DNA of 64,000 nucleotides. It comes from Streptacidiphilus jeojiense (GTDB lineage Bacteria > Actinomycetota > Actinomycetes > Streptomycetales > Streptomycetaceae). Of the stretch, positions 26,859 to 35,331 are shown one piece after another; the stretch's first letter is position 1; the number at the start of each line of letters is the position of its first letter. The stretch is from assembly GCF_000719095.1 (NCBI RefSeq), contig NZ_JOEH01000009.1:421172-485171 (forward strand). The letters run 5' to 3'. The notes under the pieces are model-generated. The model saw nothing but the letters and a program-made list of their open reading frames with translations, was not told where the DNA came from and searched no databases. Position numbers and translations under genes: made by a program.

Positions 26859-29663
26859 TCAGCCCTGCCGCCGGCGCAGCCACCAGGCCTCGCCGCCGAC
26901 GGCCAGCAGCAGCAGGACCGCGGTGGCGATGCTGACAGCGTAGCCGAGGGTGGCGTGCGGGGGGGCCAGCCGCACCGTGACGGTGTGCTTGCCGGCCGGC
27001 ACGGCCACGGTGACCAGGCCCTGGTCGGCGGGGAGCAGCGCGGCGGACTTGCCGTCGACGGTGGCGACCCAGCCGGACTGGTCGGCGTCGGCGACGACCA
27101 GGTAGCCGGCGCCCTTGGCGTCGACCTCGGTGGTCACCGTGTCGGTGCCGTCCTTGGTGACGTCCACGCTCGCGGACTGCCCGGAGGCGGCGGGGCCGGG
27201 GGAGTTGAGCACGACCTGGTCGGCGCCGACCTTGCCGGAGGAGAGCAGGGCGAGCCGGGCCGCCTGGTCGGGCACGACCGTGGCGGTGGAGGCCCAGCGG
27301 ATCCTCGGCTGGGCGTTGAGCCGCAGGTAGATGGCGGAGTCGTCGACGTGGACCAGCCGCAGCCCGTCGTCCTCGCCCTCGATGGTGGAGAGCGCCGGCG
27401 CCCCCTGGTCGGCGGCCACGGTGAGCGGGGTGCTGCCGTGCACGGTGAGGCTGGCGGTCAGCGTGGTGCCGGCGGCCACGCTGTCGGCCGCGACCGGGAC
27501 GTTGAATCCGACGCCCTTGTAGATGGTGTTGGTCAGCCGGTTGCTGGTGGCCACCGTCCGGCCGGAGGCGTCCTTGATCACTACTTCCAGCGTCTCGGTG
27601 CTGCCGGTCTGCAGCGTGTCGGCGGCGGTCACGGCGATCCCGCGCAGCGGGCCGGTCTGGGTGACCGGCACGGTGACCGTGGTGCCGGGCTGGAGCGTGG
27701 TGGTGGTGCCGTCGGTGGGCGCGTTCACCGGGTTGCCGAGCACCGGGTCGCTCGGGGCGGTCACGAAGTACTTGGTGCCGAGCAGGTCCAGCACCGGGTT
27801 GGTCGCCTGGGCGTGGTCGGCGTTGAAGTCGATGTAGGTCTCAAAGAAGATGGGGTTGCCGGGAATCTGCTCGACCAGTGTCGCGAAGGGCGCGTTGATG
27901 AAGGTGTGCCCGTTCACCGAACGCAGGTCGTAGGCGGCGTTGGTACCGAACACCATGCCGCTGCTGGACGAGGCGAAACGCTGACCGCCCAGGTTGGCGG
28001 CCAGGTACCTGTGGGTGTCCGTCTCCGGGTAGAAGGCGGTCTTGCTGGACTTTGGGTAGTACGCCGACATGTAGGCGCCGCCCTGGGCGGCGACCAGCAG
28101 CGGCAGCGCCGCAGCGGCGGCGAAGCGCAGCACGAGCAGCGTCCGCTTGCGGCCCCAGGCCGGGTCCGGGCGGCGCACCAGACGGAGGATCAGGACGCAG
28201 GCTCCGGCGGCGGCGAGCATCAGCGCGCCGATCAGCAGATGGTGCTTGAACGCCTGCACGGACGCCCTGTTGTGGGTGGCGACCACGGCGTGGTGGCCGT
28301 GGACCACCAGTACGGCGCCCAGCGCGAGGATCCCCGCGCCCAGGACGAAGGGCCACACCCGCAGCAGGGCCAGACGTCCGGTCAGCCGGGGGAGCTCGGC
28401 ACGGCGCCGCAGCAGCAGGTCGAAGCCGACCGCGGCGAGGACGCCGAGCAGGAAGTCCAGGATGCTGCGGCTGCGACCGATGTAGTTGGCCGCGAACAGG
28501 GCCCGCGAGACCGGCAGCTTCTGCAGCACCTCCAGCGGCGCGCCGCCCACGTAGATCAGCAGGGTCCAGCCCGCGGCCAGGGCGAACAGCACGATCCAGA
28601 CCCCGCGCGGCAGCAGCGCCCGGCCCCGGCGGGGCATCGCGAGCGCGACCAGCACCAGCACCACGGCGGCGGCGCTGATGTACGACATGGCCTCGACGAG
28701 GTTGGGCTTCAGGATGAACATCGGCTGCTGGGTGACATTGGCGGTGCCGAACACCCAGGGGCTGAACGTCTCCAGCAGGTTGATGGCGGCCAGGTGCATC
28801 TGCGGGGTCTGCGCGCGCCCCTGGACCAGCCAGGTCGGATAGAAGTAGAGGAAGCCCACCATCTGGAACATCGCCAGCCCGGCCCCGGCCGCGAGTCCGG
28901 CCAGCGCGCCGAGTGCGGTGAGGGCCAGCCGCTTCGGCGTGGTCCGGTACTCGGCCAGCAGCCGGACCACGGTGTAGACGCCGGCCGTGAGCATGGCGTA
29001 GGCCATCACCGAGGGGAAGCCGCCCAGCAGCAGTGACGCGACCGGGATCGCGACCAGGGCCGCGTCGCGCACCCTGCGCTCCTGGATCAGCCGTTCCAGG
29101 GTCCAGAACAGCACCGGGATGAAGGCGGCCACCCGGGTCTGCGGGAACCCCACCCAGGACACCATGAAGGCACTGCCGGCGAAGATCAGTCCGCCGGTGA
29201 CCGCGGCGGCCGGGGAGACCCGTAGCCTGCGCAGGAAGAGGAAACTGCCGGCGACTGCACAGACGATCTCCAGCAGCCGCCCGTAGGCGGGTGCGATCCA
29301 GGTCGGCAGCAGGTAGTAGGGGACGGTCAGCGGGGACCACAGCGCCTGGTTGGGGACGTTCCCGAGGTTGGTACCGCCGGCCTCGTAGGGGTTCCAGCCG
29401 GTCCCCTCACCCTTCTGGAGCTCCTGCTTGAACAGGATGGTCGAGGGGAGTTCGGAGGTGTAGGTGTCGTCCAGCAGCCAGTTGTGGGTGGGCGGCCCGC
29501 TCAGACCGGCATCCAGCCAGGGGCTGGAGCTGACCATCTCGTCGGTGGCGGTCAGCGTCGAGTTGCCGGCCAGTTGACCCCCGATGCCCCAGAGCGCGAA
29601 CAGCACAGCGGCGAGGACTGCCAGCACGCTCAGCGGGCGTGGCAGATTACGGCGTCGAAGCAT
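26859..29663 (-). CDS. YfhO-family membrane glycosyltransferase
   Basis: Large multi-pass membrane protein of 934 residues: about twelve membrane helices in the N-terminal ~550 residues, an extracytoplasmic C-terminal part with beta-sandwich segments, and a final helix followed by WWLRRRQG. Motifs typical of YfhO are an early conserved Asp in TATDE, GWNPYEAGG and YIGRSRSILDFLLGV. In Bacillus and Listeria, YfhO transfers sugar from undecaprenyl phosphate to teichoic acid outside the cell. The divergent gene at 29971 is a CsbB/GtrB-like GT2, the expected donor maker, so a similar pathway is likely here; the acceptor is unknown. Confidence 0.88.
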   Translation of the reverse strand: MLRRRNLPRPLSVLAVLAAVLFALWGIGGQLAGNSTLTATDEMVSSSPWLDAGLSGPPTHNWLLDDTYTSELPSTILFKQELQKGEGTGWNPYEAGGTNLGNVPNQALWSPLTVPYYLLPTWIAPAYGRLLEIVCAVAGSFLFLRRLRVSPAAAVTGGLIFAGSAFMVSWVGFPQTRVAAFIPVLFWTLERLIQERRVRDAALVAIPVASLLLGGFPSVMAYAMLTAGVYTVVRLLAEYRTTPKRLALTALGALAGLAAGAGLAMFQMVGFLYFYPTWLVQGRAQTPQMHLAAINLLETFSPWVFGTANVTQQPMFILKPNLVEAMSYISAAAVVLVLVALAMPRRGRALLPRGVWIVLFALAAGWTLLIYVGGAPLEVLQKLPVSRALFAANYIGRSRSILDFLLGVLAAVGFDLLLRRRAELPRLTGRLALLRVWPFVLGAGILALGAVLVVHGHHAVVATHNRASVQAFKHHLLIGALMLAAAGACVLILRLVRRPDPAWGRKRTLLVLRFAAAAALPLLVAAQGGAYMSAYYPKSSKTAFYPETDTHRYLAANLGGQRFASSSSGMVFGTNAAYDLRSVNGHTFINAPFATLVEQIPGNPIFFETYIDFNADHAQATNPVLDLLGTKYFVTAPSDPVLGNPVNAPTDGTTTTLQPGTTVTVPVTQTGPLRGIAVTAADTLQTGSTETLEVVIKDASGRTVATSNRLTNTIYKGVGFNVPVAADSVAAGTTLTASLTVHGSTPLTVAADQGAPALSTIEGEDDGLRLVHVDDSAIYLRLNAQPRIRWASTATVVPDQAARLALLSSGKVGADQVVLNSPGPAASGQSASVDVTKDGTDTVTTEVDAKGAGYLVVADADQSGWVATVDGKSAALLPADQGLVTVAVPAGKHTVTVRLAPPHATLGYAVSIATAVLLLLAVGGEAWWLRRRQG

Positions 29664-29970
29664 CGTGGTCCCAGGCAGGTGTGTCGCGGTCGGATGAGGG
29701 CCGGCGGCGCCGACGTCCGGAGGATACGGATGAGCCTAGGCGAGGCGGGTGCGGGGGGCTCGGGAGGGGTGCCCCCGCTTGTGAATCCCCGCTATGCCGT
29801 CGCTCCGCCCCGCGAGGGACGTGGAGTCGATCATCCCGTGAAAATGAGAGGATAGCCAAAACCTCGTGCCATGGATACCGTATGGGCTTGCTGTCCGGGG
29901 GGAAGATGGCACTCCAAAACTTCGCCTCCGTGCGTAAGCGGACCGGGGGCTCCCGAGAGGAATACCCAGC
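29664..29970. other. Divergent intergenic region between YfhO and GT2 genes
   Basis: 307 bp. The half nearest GT2 is AT-richer than its surroundings (about 29838-29925) and probably holds the promoters, but I cannot assign -35/-10 elements confidently. GAGAGG at 29955-29960 is the GT2 ribosome-binding site. I see no gene. Confidence 0.5.
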
Positions 29971-30945
29971 GTGATGCTCACCGATCCCGGCCGCTCCTTC
30001 AAGGAGGCCGAGCCGCAGGCCGCCAAGGCCGGCCAGGCGGACCAGGCGGATGCGTCCGACCGGCCGCACGTCTCGATCGTGCTTCCTTGCTACAACGAGG
30101 AACCGCACCTCATGCTGGAGCTCAAGCGGATCAGCCAGGCGATGGACGAGTCCGGCTACACCTACGAGCTGCTGGCCGTCGACGACTGCTCGACCGACGG
30201 CACCCTCAAGGTGATCCAGGAAGCCGAGCTGGAGTTCCCGAACCTGCGGGCCATCGCCTTCCGCCGCAACGGCGGGGCCGGCACCGTGCGCCGGATCGGC
30301 TCGCAGATGGCCCGTGGCGAGATCGTGGTCTGGACCGACGCGGACATGACCTACCCGAACGACCGCATCCCGGAGCTGGTCCGGATGCTCGACGAGGACG
30401 GCAGCATCGACCAGGTCGTCGGCGCGCGCACCACCGAGGAGGGGTCGCACAAGATCCTCCGCGTCCCCGCCAAATGGGTCGTCCGGAAGATCGCAGAAAA
30501 GCTCGCGGGTCAACGTATCCCGGACCTGAACTCCGGGTTGCGGGCAATGCGACGGGATGTTGCGCTTCCGTATCTCCGACTGCTTCCGCCGGGATTCTCC
30601 TGCGTCACCACGATCACCCTTGCATTCCTGTCGAATCAGCATGACATCAGCTACTTGCCGATCGACTACGCCAAAAGGGCGGGTAAGTCCAAGTTCCGGT
30701 TCGTCAAGGACGCCTACCGGTACATCCTTCAGGTCCTCCGCATGGTGATGTACTTCAACCCGCTCAAGGTCCTGATGCCGCTCGCCCTGTGGCTGATCGG
30801 TATCGGCCTGGCCAAGGGCGTGTACGACATGGTGGAGCACCCGGTCCGGTTCGCCGTCAACACCGTGCTGATCTTCATCACCGGTCTGCTGGTCGCCTCG
30901 CTGGCGCTGCTGGCCGACCTGATCGTGCGGTCCCGGCAGGACTGA
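29971..30945 (+). CDS. Family 2 glycosyltransferase, polyprenyl-phosphate type (CsbB/GtrB/DPMS-like)
   Basis: Membrane-bound GT2 of 324 residues. The GT-A domain has VSIVLPCYNEE, AVDDCSTDGT, the metal-binding WTDADMTYP and PDLNSGLRAMRR. It ends with two membrane helices (about 255-280 and 292-315), the topology of CsbB and GtrB, which load sugar from a nucleotide donor onto undecaprenyl phosphate at the inner face. It is divergent from YfhO, the usual downstream transferase of such systems. GTG 29971 has GAGAGG ten bases upstream; ATG 29974 is an alternative. Confidence 0.9.
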   Translation: MMLTDPGRSFKEAEPQAAKAGQADQADASDRPHVSIVLPCYNEEPHLMLELKRISQAMDESGYTYELLAVDDCSTDGTLKVIQEAELEFPNLRAIAFRRNGGAGTVRRIGSQMARGEIVVWTDADMTYPNDRIPELVRMLDEDGSIDQVVGARTTEEGSHKILRVPAKWVVRKIAEKLAGQRIPDLNSGLRAMRRDVALPYLRLLPPGFSCVTTITLAFLSNQHDISYLPIDYAKRAGKSKFRFVKDAYRYILQVLRMVMYFNPLKVLMPLALWLIGIGLAKGVYDMVEHPVRFAVNTVLIFITGLLVASLALLADLIVRSRQD

Positions 30946-30950
30946 ACGGG

Positions 30951-30985
30951 CTCGGGCCCGGCCGGTGACACCGGCCGGGCCCGAG
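30951..30985 (+). terminator. Terminator hairpin after GT2, first of two
   Basis: Perfect 16-bp stem (30951-30966 with 30970-30985) with a three-base loop, starting six bases after the stop codon. Confidence 0.8.
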
Positions 30986-31015
30986 AGCGATGTCGGCCCG
31001 TCAGCAGAGCCTCCT

Positions 31016-31047
31016 CAGCCCCTGGTGAGAACCTTCACCAGGGGCTG
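31016..31047. terminator. Second terminator hairpin between convergent GT genes
   Basis: Perfect 13-bp stem (31016-31028 with 31035-31047) with loop GAACCT. It probably serves the GT4 gene arriving on the minus strand, or both genes. Confidence 0.75.
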
Positions 31048-31082
31048 AACCCTTGACGGGGCACTGAACGGCGCTCCGCCTG

Positions 31083-32234
31083 CTACGGGTTCCGTGGGGG
31101 TACGGGGGGTCGCTCCCCGGAGAGCTGGAGTACCAGGGGCTGAACCACTGCTGCGGGGCCGAAGCGGTCCTCGGCGGCGGCGCGGGCGGCCTGCTTCATC
31201 CGGTCCAGCTCACCACGGTCCTCGGCGAGCTTCCGCAGCGCCGCGGCCAGGGCCGCCGGGTCGCCCGGCGGTACCAGCACCGCGGCGTCGCCCAGCTCGC
31301 GCCGCTGCGGCTCGGTGTCGGAGGTGATCAGGGCGCAGCCGGCGGCCGCGCCCTGGAAGACCTTGTTGGGGACGACCCGCAGCGCCTTGGGTCCGGTGCC
31401 GAAGATGCCCAGGCAGACGTCGTGACCGGCCACCAGCGCGGGCAGCTCGGCCGCGGGCACCCAGTCCAGCCAGCGGACCGAGCCGTCGGTCGGGGCCGCG
31501 CTCCTGGCGGCCTCGGAGTCCTGCCCGCGTCCGATCATCGTCAGCTCGACCCCCGCGCCGTCCAGCGCGGCCAGTGCCTCGGTGATCACCGGAGCGCCCT
31601 GCAGCGGGGTGAACAGGCCGTAGAAGACCACGCTCAGCGGGCCGGGAGCGGGGTCTGTGGCGGGGTCTGCGGCCTCGCGGGCCGCTGCCGCCGCCGCGCC
31701 TGCCTCGAACCAGTACCCGGGTGCGCCGACCGGCACCACCACGGCGCGCTCCTGGTCGGCCTCGGGCAGCGCCAGGCGGTGCTCCTCGGTGTCCACCACG
31801 ACCACGGTGGCGGCCTTCAGCGCACCCGCGTCGATGGCCCGCAGCAGCACCTGCTTGAGGCCGCCGCTGGACAGCCTGCGGTCCTTGGCCGTGTCGCTGG
31901 CGCTGATCAGGTGGTCCAGCACGATCGGGGTGCGCCGGAACAGCAGCCGGGCCAGCCGCACGTCGAAGTGGCCGAGGTACCCCACCAGGATCACGTCGGG
32001 CCGCGGCATCTTCCGGGCCGTCCGGGCCAGCCGCCACCAGCGGTCGGCCAGCCGCAGCAGCAGCAGCGGAACCCGCCAGGGCTGGGCCAGCATGGCCACC
32101 CGCCCCGCGGTGTCCAGGCCCAGCGGGACGTTGCACTCCTCAACGTCCATGCCGTGGGACCGCAGCCCGTCGGCGATGATGCCGACCCGGGGGTGTGAGG
32201 ACGTGTCGTAGGTGCCGAAGACCAGAACGCGCAT
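31083..32234 (-). CDS. Family 4-like glycosyltransferase (GT-B fold)
   Basis: GT-B glycosyltransferase of 383 residues. The N-terminal Rossmann half begins MRVLVFGTYDTSSHPR; the C-terminal half has VVFYGLFTPLQGA, an IGRG loop, and the donor-site stretch PNKVFQGAAAGCALITSD, where E-x7-E-type loops usually sit. Donor and acceptor sugars are unknown. I chose ATG 32234, where family similarity starts; no clear ribosome-binding site is seen, so the message may be leaderless. The last ~14 codons and stop lie in a dispersed G-rich repeat, so the ERPPVPPRNP tail is repeat-derived. Confidence 0.85.
   Translation of the reverse strand: MRVLVFGTYDTSSHPRVGIIADGLRSHGMDVEECNVPLGLDTAGRVAMLAQPWRVPLLLLRLADRWWRLARTARKMPRPDVILVGYLGHFDVRLARLLFRRTPIVLDHLISASDTAKDRRLSSGGLKQVLLRAIDAGALKAATVVVVDTEEHRLALPEADQERAVVVPVGAPGYWFEAGAAAAAAREAADPATDPAPGPLSVVFYGLFTPLQGAPVITEALAALDGAGVELTMIGRGQDSEAARSAAPTDGSVRWLDWVPAAELPALVAGHDVCLGIFGTGPKALRVVPNKVFQGAAAGCALITSDTEPQRRELGDAAVLVPPGDPAALAAALRKLAEDRGELDRMKQAARAAAEDRFGPAAVVQPLVLQLSGERPPVPPRNP
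31091..31130. repeat. Short G-rich dispersed repeat, copy 2 (C-terminal codons)
   Basis: TCCGTGGGGGTACGGGGGGT, then CGCTCCCCGGAGAGCTGGAG. The core matches 13111-13141. It covers the 3' end of the GT4 reading frame just upstream of its stop codon. Confidence 0.6.
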
Positions 32235-32381
32235 GGGACGAAGAGTAGGGCACCGGTCGGTCGGGGCCGCAGCGGGCTCCGGGAGTGCGGTCCAAGGCCC
32301 GGAAATCAACCCTCGCTGCGATCGCCCCGAACGGGCTAGAGTGACCGCGGTCGGAGGATGTCAGCGCACTGAGGGGTATCT

Positions 32382-33182
32382 ATGGACGCCAGGACGACGG
32401 GAGACCGTCCGGGAACGGCGCCGGTCATGGACGCGGTCGCACCACTGATGCCCAACACGTGGCTCAGGTACGACGCGATCGCCCGGCTGTTGCCCGACGG
32501 GGTGACCGATGTTCTGGAGATCGGCTGCGGACAGGGAGCCGTGGGGGCGCGACTCGCGCTGCGCTACGACGACTACCTGGGGATCGAGCCGGACGAGACC
32601 TCGTACACCGTGGCCAGCGGGCGGGTGGCCGCGGTCGGCCGGGGCCGGGTGAAGAACCTGATGGCCAAGGAGCTGGGCGACCAGCAGTTCGACATGGTGT
32701 GCGCCTTCGAGGTGCTGGAGCACCTGGAGGACGACCGGGCGGCGCTGGCGGAGTTCGCCGGGAAGGTGAAGCCCGGAGGGTGGCTGCTGCTGTCGGTGCC
32801 GGCCTACCAGGACCGGTTCGGCGCCTGGGACGAGCTGGTGGGGCACTTCCGCCGCTACGACCCGGCCGGCCTGACCGAACTGCTGCACAGCGCCGGCTTC
32901 GAGGACGTCGAGGTGCTGCACTGCGGCGCCGGTCTGGGCTTCGTCCTGGAGGGCATCCGCAACGCCATCGGCAAGCGCAGGCTCGCGCGTGCGGCGGACA
33001 CGTCGATCGAGGAGCGCACCGCGGGCTCCGGGCGGCTGTTCCAGCCGAGCGGTCGGCTCCGCGGTGCGGCCATCCGCCTGGGCACCGACCCGTTCCGCTT
33101 CCTGCAGCGGGCGTTCCCCGAGAAGGGCACCGGCCTGGTCGTCCGAGCCCGCCGCACCAAGGACACGACAGCCGGGGCCTGA
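32382..33182 (+). CDS. Class I SAM-dependent methyltransferase
   Basis: Cytoplasmic methyltransferase of 266 residues. VLEIGCGQGAVG (about 44-55) is the SAM-binding motif, GIEPDE the acidic loop, and FDMVCAFEVLEHLEDD motif II of the UbiE/BioC-like Methyltransf_11 type; KPGGWLLLSVPA follows. The substrate is unknown. It sits between glycosyltransferases and a flippase-like membrane protein, so a lipid-linked glycan or glycolipid is plausible. ATG 32382 is preceded by GAGGGG. Confidence 0.85.
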   Translation: MDARTTGDRPGTAPVMDAVAPLMPNTWLRYDAIARLLPDGVTDVLEIGCGQGAVGARLALRYDDYLGIEPDETSYTVASGRVAAVGRGRVKNLMAKELGDQQFDMVCAFEVLEHLEDDRAALAEFAGKVKPGGWLLLSVPAYQDRFGAWDELVGHFRRYDPAGLTELLHSAGFEDVEVLHCGAGLGFVLEGIRNAIGKRRLARAADTSIEERTAGSGRLFQPSGRLRGAAIRLGTDPFRFLQRAFPEKGTGLVVRARRTKDTTAGA

Positions 33183-33242
33183 ACCGGCGCTCCGGGCCGG
33201 GTGCCCGGTTCCGGTCTCAGGTCGGGCGGATATGCTCCCCGC

Positions 33243-34328
33243 ATGCCCGACCCCGTAGTCAACGAAGCTGAGCAGGACCTTCCCCAGCACACGCACGCCC
33301 CGGAGACCGAGGCCCGGACGGGCTGGGTCGGGCGCGTGCGCGCGGCCATGAGCAAGGGGCCGATGGGGCGGGTCGTGCGGGTGGGCTTCGTCCTGGCTGC
33401 CGTCGGGGGCGGGGGCTACGCCCTGGCCTCCCAGTGGAGCCAGGTCAAGTCCGGGCTGTCGGATCTGAGCTGGCCGACCCTGGTCGGGGCCCTGGTGGCC
33501 CTCCTGGTGGCGTCGGTGGCCAGTATGCAGGGCTGGCGCACCCTGCTGGCGGGGTTCGGTTCCAGGCCGCCGCTGCGCGGAGCCGCGCAGGTGTTCTTCG
33601 TCGGCCAGCTCGGCAAGTACCTCCCGGGCTCGGTGTGGTCCGTGGTGGCGCAGATGGACCTGGGCCGGGCGTACAAGATCCCGCCGCGGCGTTCGGCGAG
33701 CGCCGCCGCGCTCGCGATGCTGGTCTCGGTGGCCAGTGGACTGCTCTGCACGGTCTGCGCGCTCCCCTTCCTCCAGGGCGGTTCGACCGGCGGCTACGGC
33801 TGGGCGTTCCTCGCGGTGCCGGTGATCCTGGCGATGCTGCACCCCCGGCTGCTCAACCCGCTGCTGGACCGGCTGCTCAAGCTGGCCCGCAGGCCGGCTC
33901 TGGAGCACCGGGTCTCCGGTCGCACGATCACCCTCTCGCTGGCCTGGTCCCTGCTGTACTGGGGGCTGGTCGGACTGCAGATCTGGATCCTGGTGGTGGG
34001 CATGGGCGTCCCCGCCCTGAAGGCACTGGCCCCCTCCATCGGTGGTTTCGCCTTCGCCTGGAGCGTGGGCTTCCTGATCATCATCGCCCCGGCCGGCGCC
34101 GGGGTACGCGACGTCATCCTGGCCGCGATGCTGACGCCGATCATGGACGTGGGTCTGGCCACTGCGGTGGCGCTGGTGTCCAGGGTGCTGACGGTCGTGG
34201 CCGATCTGCTGGTCGCTGCGCTGGCGGGCTGGCTCGGTCGGGGCAGGGCCGCCGCTGCGGCGGCAGCCACGGCGCAGGAGGGGCCTGGGGGCCCGGAGGG
34301 CAGTCCGGGGGACCAGGGCCGCGGCTGA
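33243..34328 (+). CDS. Flippase-like / lysylphosphatidylglycerol synthase TM-domain protein (UPF0104)
   Basis: Integral membrane protein of 361 residues with about eight helices from residue 40 onward, belonging to the LPG-synthase transmembrane/AglD-like family. FFVGQLGKYLPGSVW and APAGAGVRDVI are the family signatures. It has no aminoacyl-transfer domain, so it is not a lysyl-PG synthase; members are often proposed to move or glycosylate lipid-linked intermediates. It lies 60 bp after the methyltransferase gene. The last 188 bp overlap the opposite-strand AbiEi-like frame. Confidence 0.85.
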   Translation: MPDPVVNEAEQDLPQHTHAPETEARTGWVGRVRAAMSKGPMGRVVRVGFVLAAVGGGGYALASQWSQVKSGLSDLSWPTLVGALVALLVASVASMQGWRTLLAGFGSRPPLRGAAQVFFVGQLGKYLPGSVWSVVAQMDLGRAYKIPPRRSASAAALAMLVSVASGLLCTVCALPFLQGGSTGGYGWAFLAVPVILAMLHPRLLNPLLDRLLKLARRPALEHRVSGRTITLSLAWSLLYWGLVGLQIWILVVGMGVPALKALAPSIGGFAFAWSVGFLIIIAPAGAGVRDVILAAMLTPIMDVGLATAVALVSRVLTVVADLLVAALAGWLGRGRAAAAAAATAQEGPGGPEGSPGDQGRG

Positions 34329-35256
34329 TCCGCCGCTCGTCGACCCGCAGCTCGTCGCCCCGCCGCTCGCTGACCCGTAGTTCGTCCAGGGCCGCGCGGA
34401 CCAGCGCGGCCGCTCCGCCCGGTTCGCTGACGTCGGCCCAGGCGAAGCGGAGCAGCGGCTGGCCGTTGCGGTGCGAGCGGGCCGGCCCCTCGCGCCGGCC
34501 GCAGACCTCGCCGAGCAGCGGGCGGCGCAGCCCGCGGTGCCAGCAGAACGCAGCGCGGGCCACCTGCAACTGGTCCGGGGCGACCCCGCCGCGGACGCAG
34601 TCCAGCCGGACCGCGGACTCCAGCGGGGCCGCGGCTCTTCCGTCCGCGAGCGGCAGCAGCGACCGGGCCGGATCGGCCCGGGGCCGGTACCGCAGGGCGC
34701 GGTCCACCGCGCCGAGGTCGGCGAGCAGCCCCTGGTGCAGCGCCGAGTCCAGCAGCCCGAGCCCCTGCTCCTCCGGCAGCCGCAGCAGCAGGTCGGCCAG
34801 GGTGCGCGCGACCGAGGTCAGCGGCAGGCCGCGGCGGCGGACCACCTCGCCCGGCCCCAGCGCCGCCAGGTGCAGCCGTAGCCGCAGATCCGGCCGGGGG
34901 TGCCGGCCGCGCGGCAGGTAGACGTCGACATGGGGCGGTTCGGACGGCAGCCCGCGCAGCCGCAGCAGCCGGGCCGCCGTGCCGAGCCCGACCACGCTGC
35001 TGGGTCCGCAGCGCAGATGGGCGGCCCAGGCCCGGGCCAGCAGCGGCGGCCGTCCGCCCGGGCCGCGGGCCGTGGGCGGGGTGGTCAGGTACACCCCGTG
35101 GTGCAGCGCCGTCCAGCGCCCCTGGCGGACCAGGACGCGGATCTGGTCCCGGGGCAGCCCGGCCTCCAGGGCCTGGCGGGCCAGGACGACGCCGCCCTGG
35201 CGGCGGGCGAGCACCTCGACGGTGCGGTGCGCGGAGACTGCTGCGGAATGGGTCAT
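34141..35256 (-). CDS. AbiEi-type domain protein with a degenerate endonuclease-like C-terminus
   Basis: Frame of 371 residues. Residues 1-60 (VEVLARRQGGVVLARQAL, then LVRQGRWTALHHGVY) match the N-terminal winged-helix domain of type IV antitoxin AbiEi-like proteins. Such actinobacterial proteins usually end in a DUF559/Vsr-like nuclease domain; here that part looks shortened to about LLGEVCGRREGP...LLRFAWADV, missing the usual acidic core, so it is probably inactive. Past about residue 285 it is Pro/Arg-rich and runs antisense through the end of the flippase-like gene, which suggests the ancestral stop was lost. No toxin gene is adjacent. Confidence 0.65.
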   Translation of the reverse strand: MTHSAAVSAHRTVEVLARRQGGVVLARQALEAGLPRDQIRVLVRQGRWTALHHGVYLTTPPTARGPGGRPPLLARAWAAHLRCGPSSVVGLGTAARLLRLRGLPSEPPHVDVYLPRGRHPRPDLRLRLHLAALGPGEVVRRRGLPLTSVARTLADLLLRLPEEQGLGLLDSALHQGLLADLGAVDRALRYRPRADPARSLLPLADGRAAAPLESAVRLDCVRGGVAPDQLQVARAAFCWHRGLRRPLLGEVCGRREGPARSHRNGQPLLRFAWADVSEPGGAAALVRAALDELRVSERRGDELRVDERRISRGPGPPDCPPGPQAPPAPWLPPQRRPCPDRASPPAQRPADRPRPSAPWTPAPPQWPDPRP

Positions 35257-35331
35257 GGCCCGAGCCTGCCGTGCCCGGGCCGGGACCGCATCTCCGCCCT
35301 GTGGATAACCCGGCTCCGATGTGATGATCGG

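Noticed and set aside
26454..29036. 860-aa plus-strand frame opposite YfhO
   Set aside because: Shadow of an obvious multi-pass membrane protein; no membrane or domain pattern of its own.
29484..29855. Plus-strand 123-aa frame in the YfhO/GT2 divergent region
   Set aside because: It overlaps the YfhO 5' end, has atypical composition and no ribosome-binding site.
34141..35256. Functional type IV toxin-antitoxin system
   Set aside because: Only the AbiEi-like domain is present; no AbiEii-type nucleotidyltransferase toxin is adjacent and the C-terminus is degenerate.
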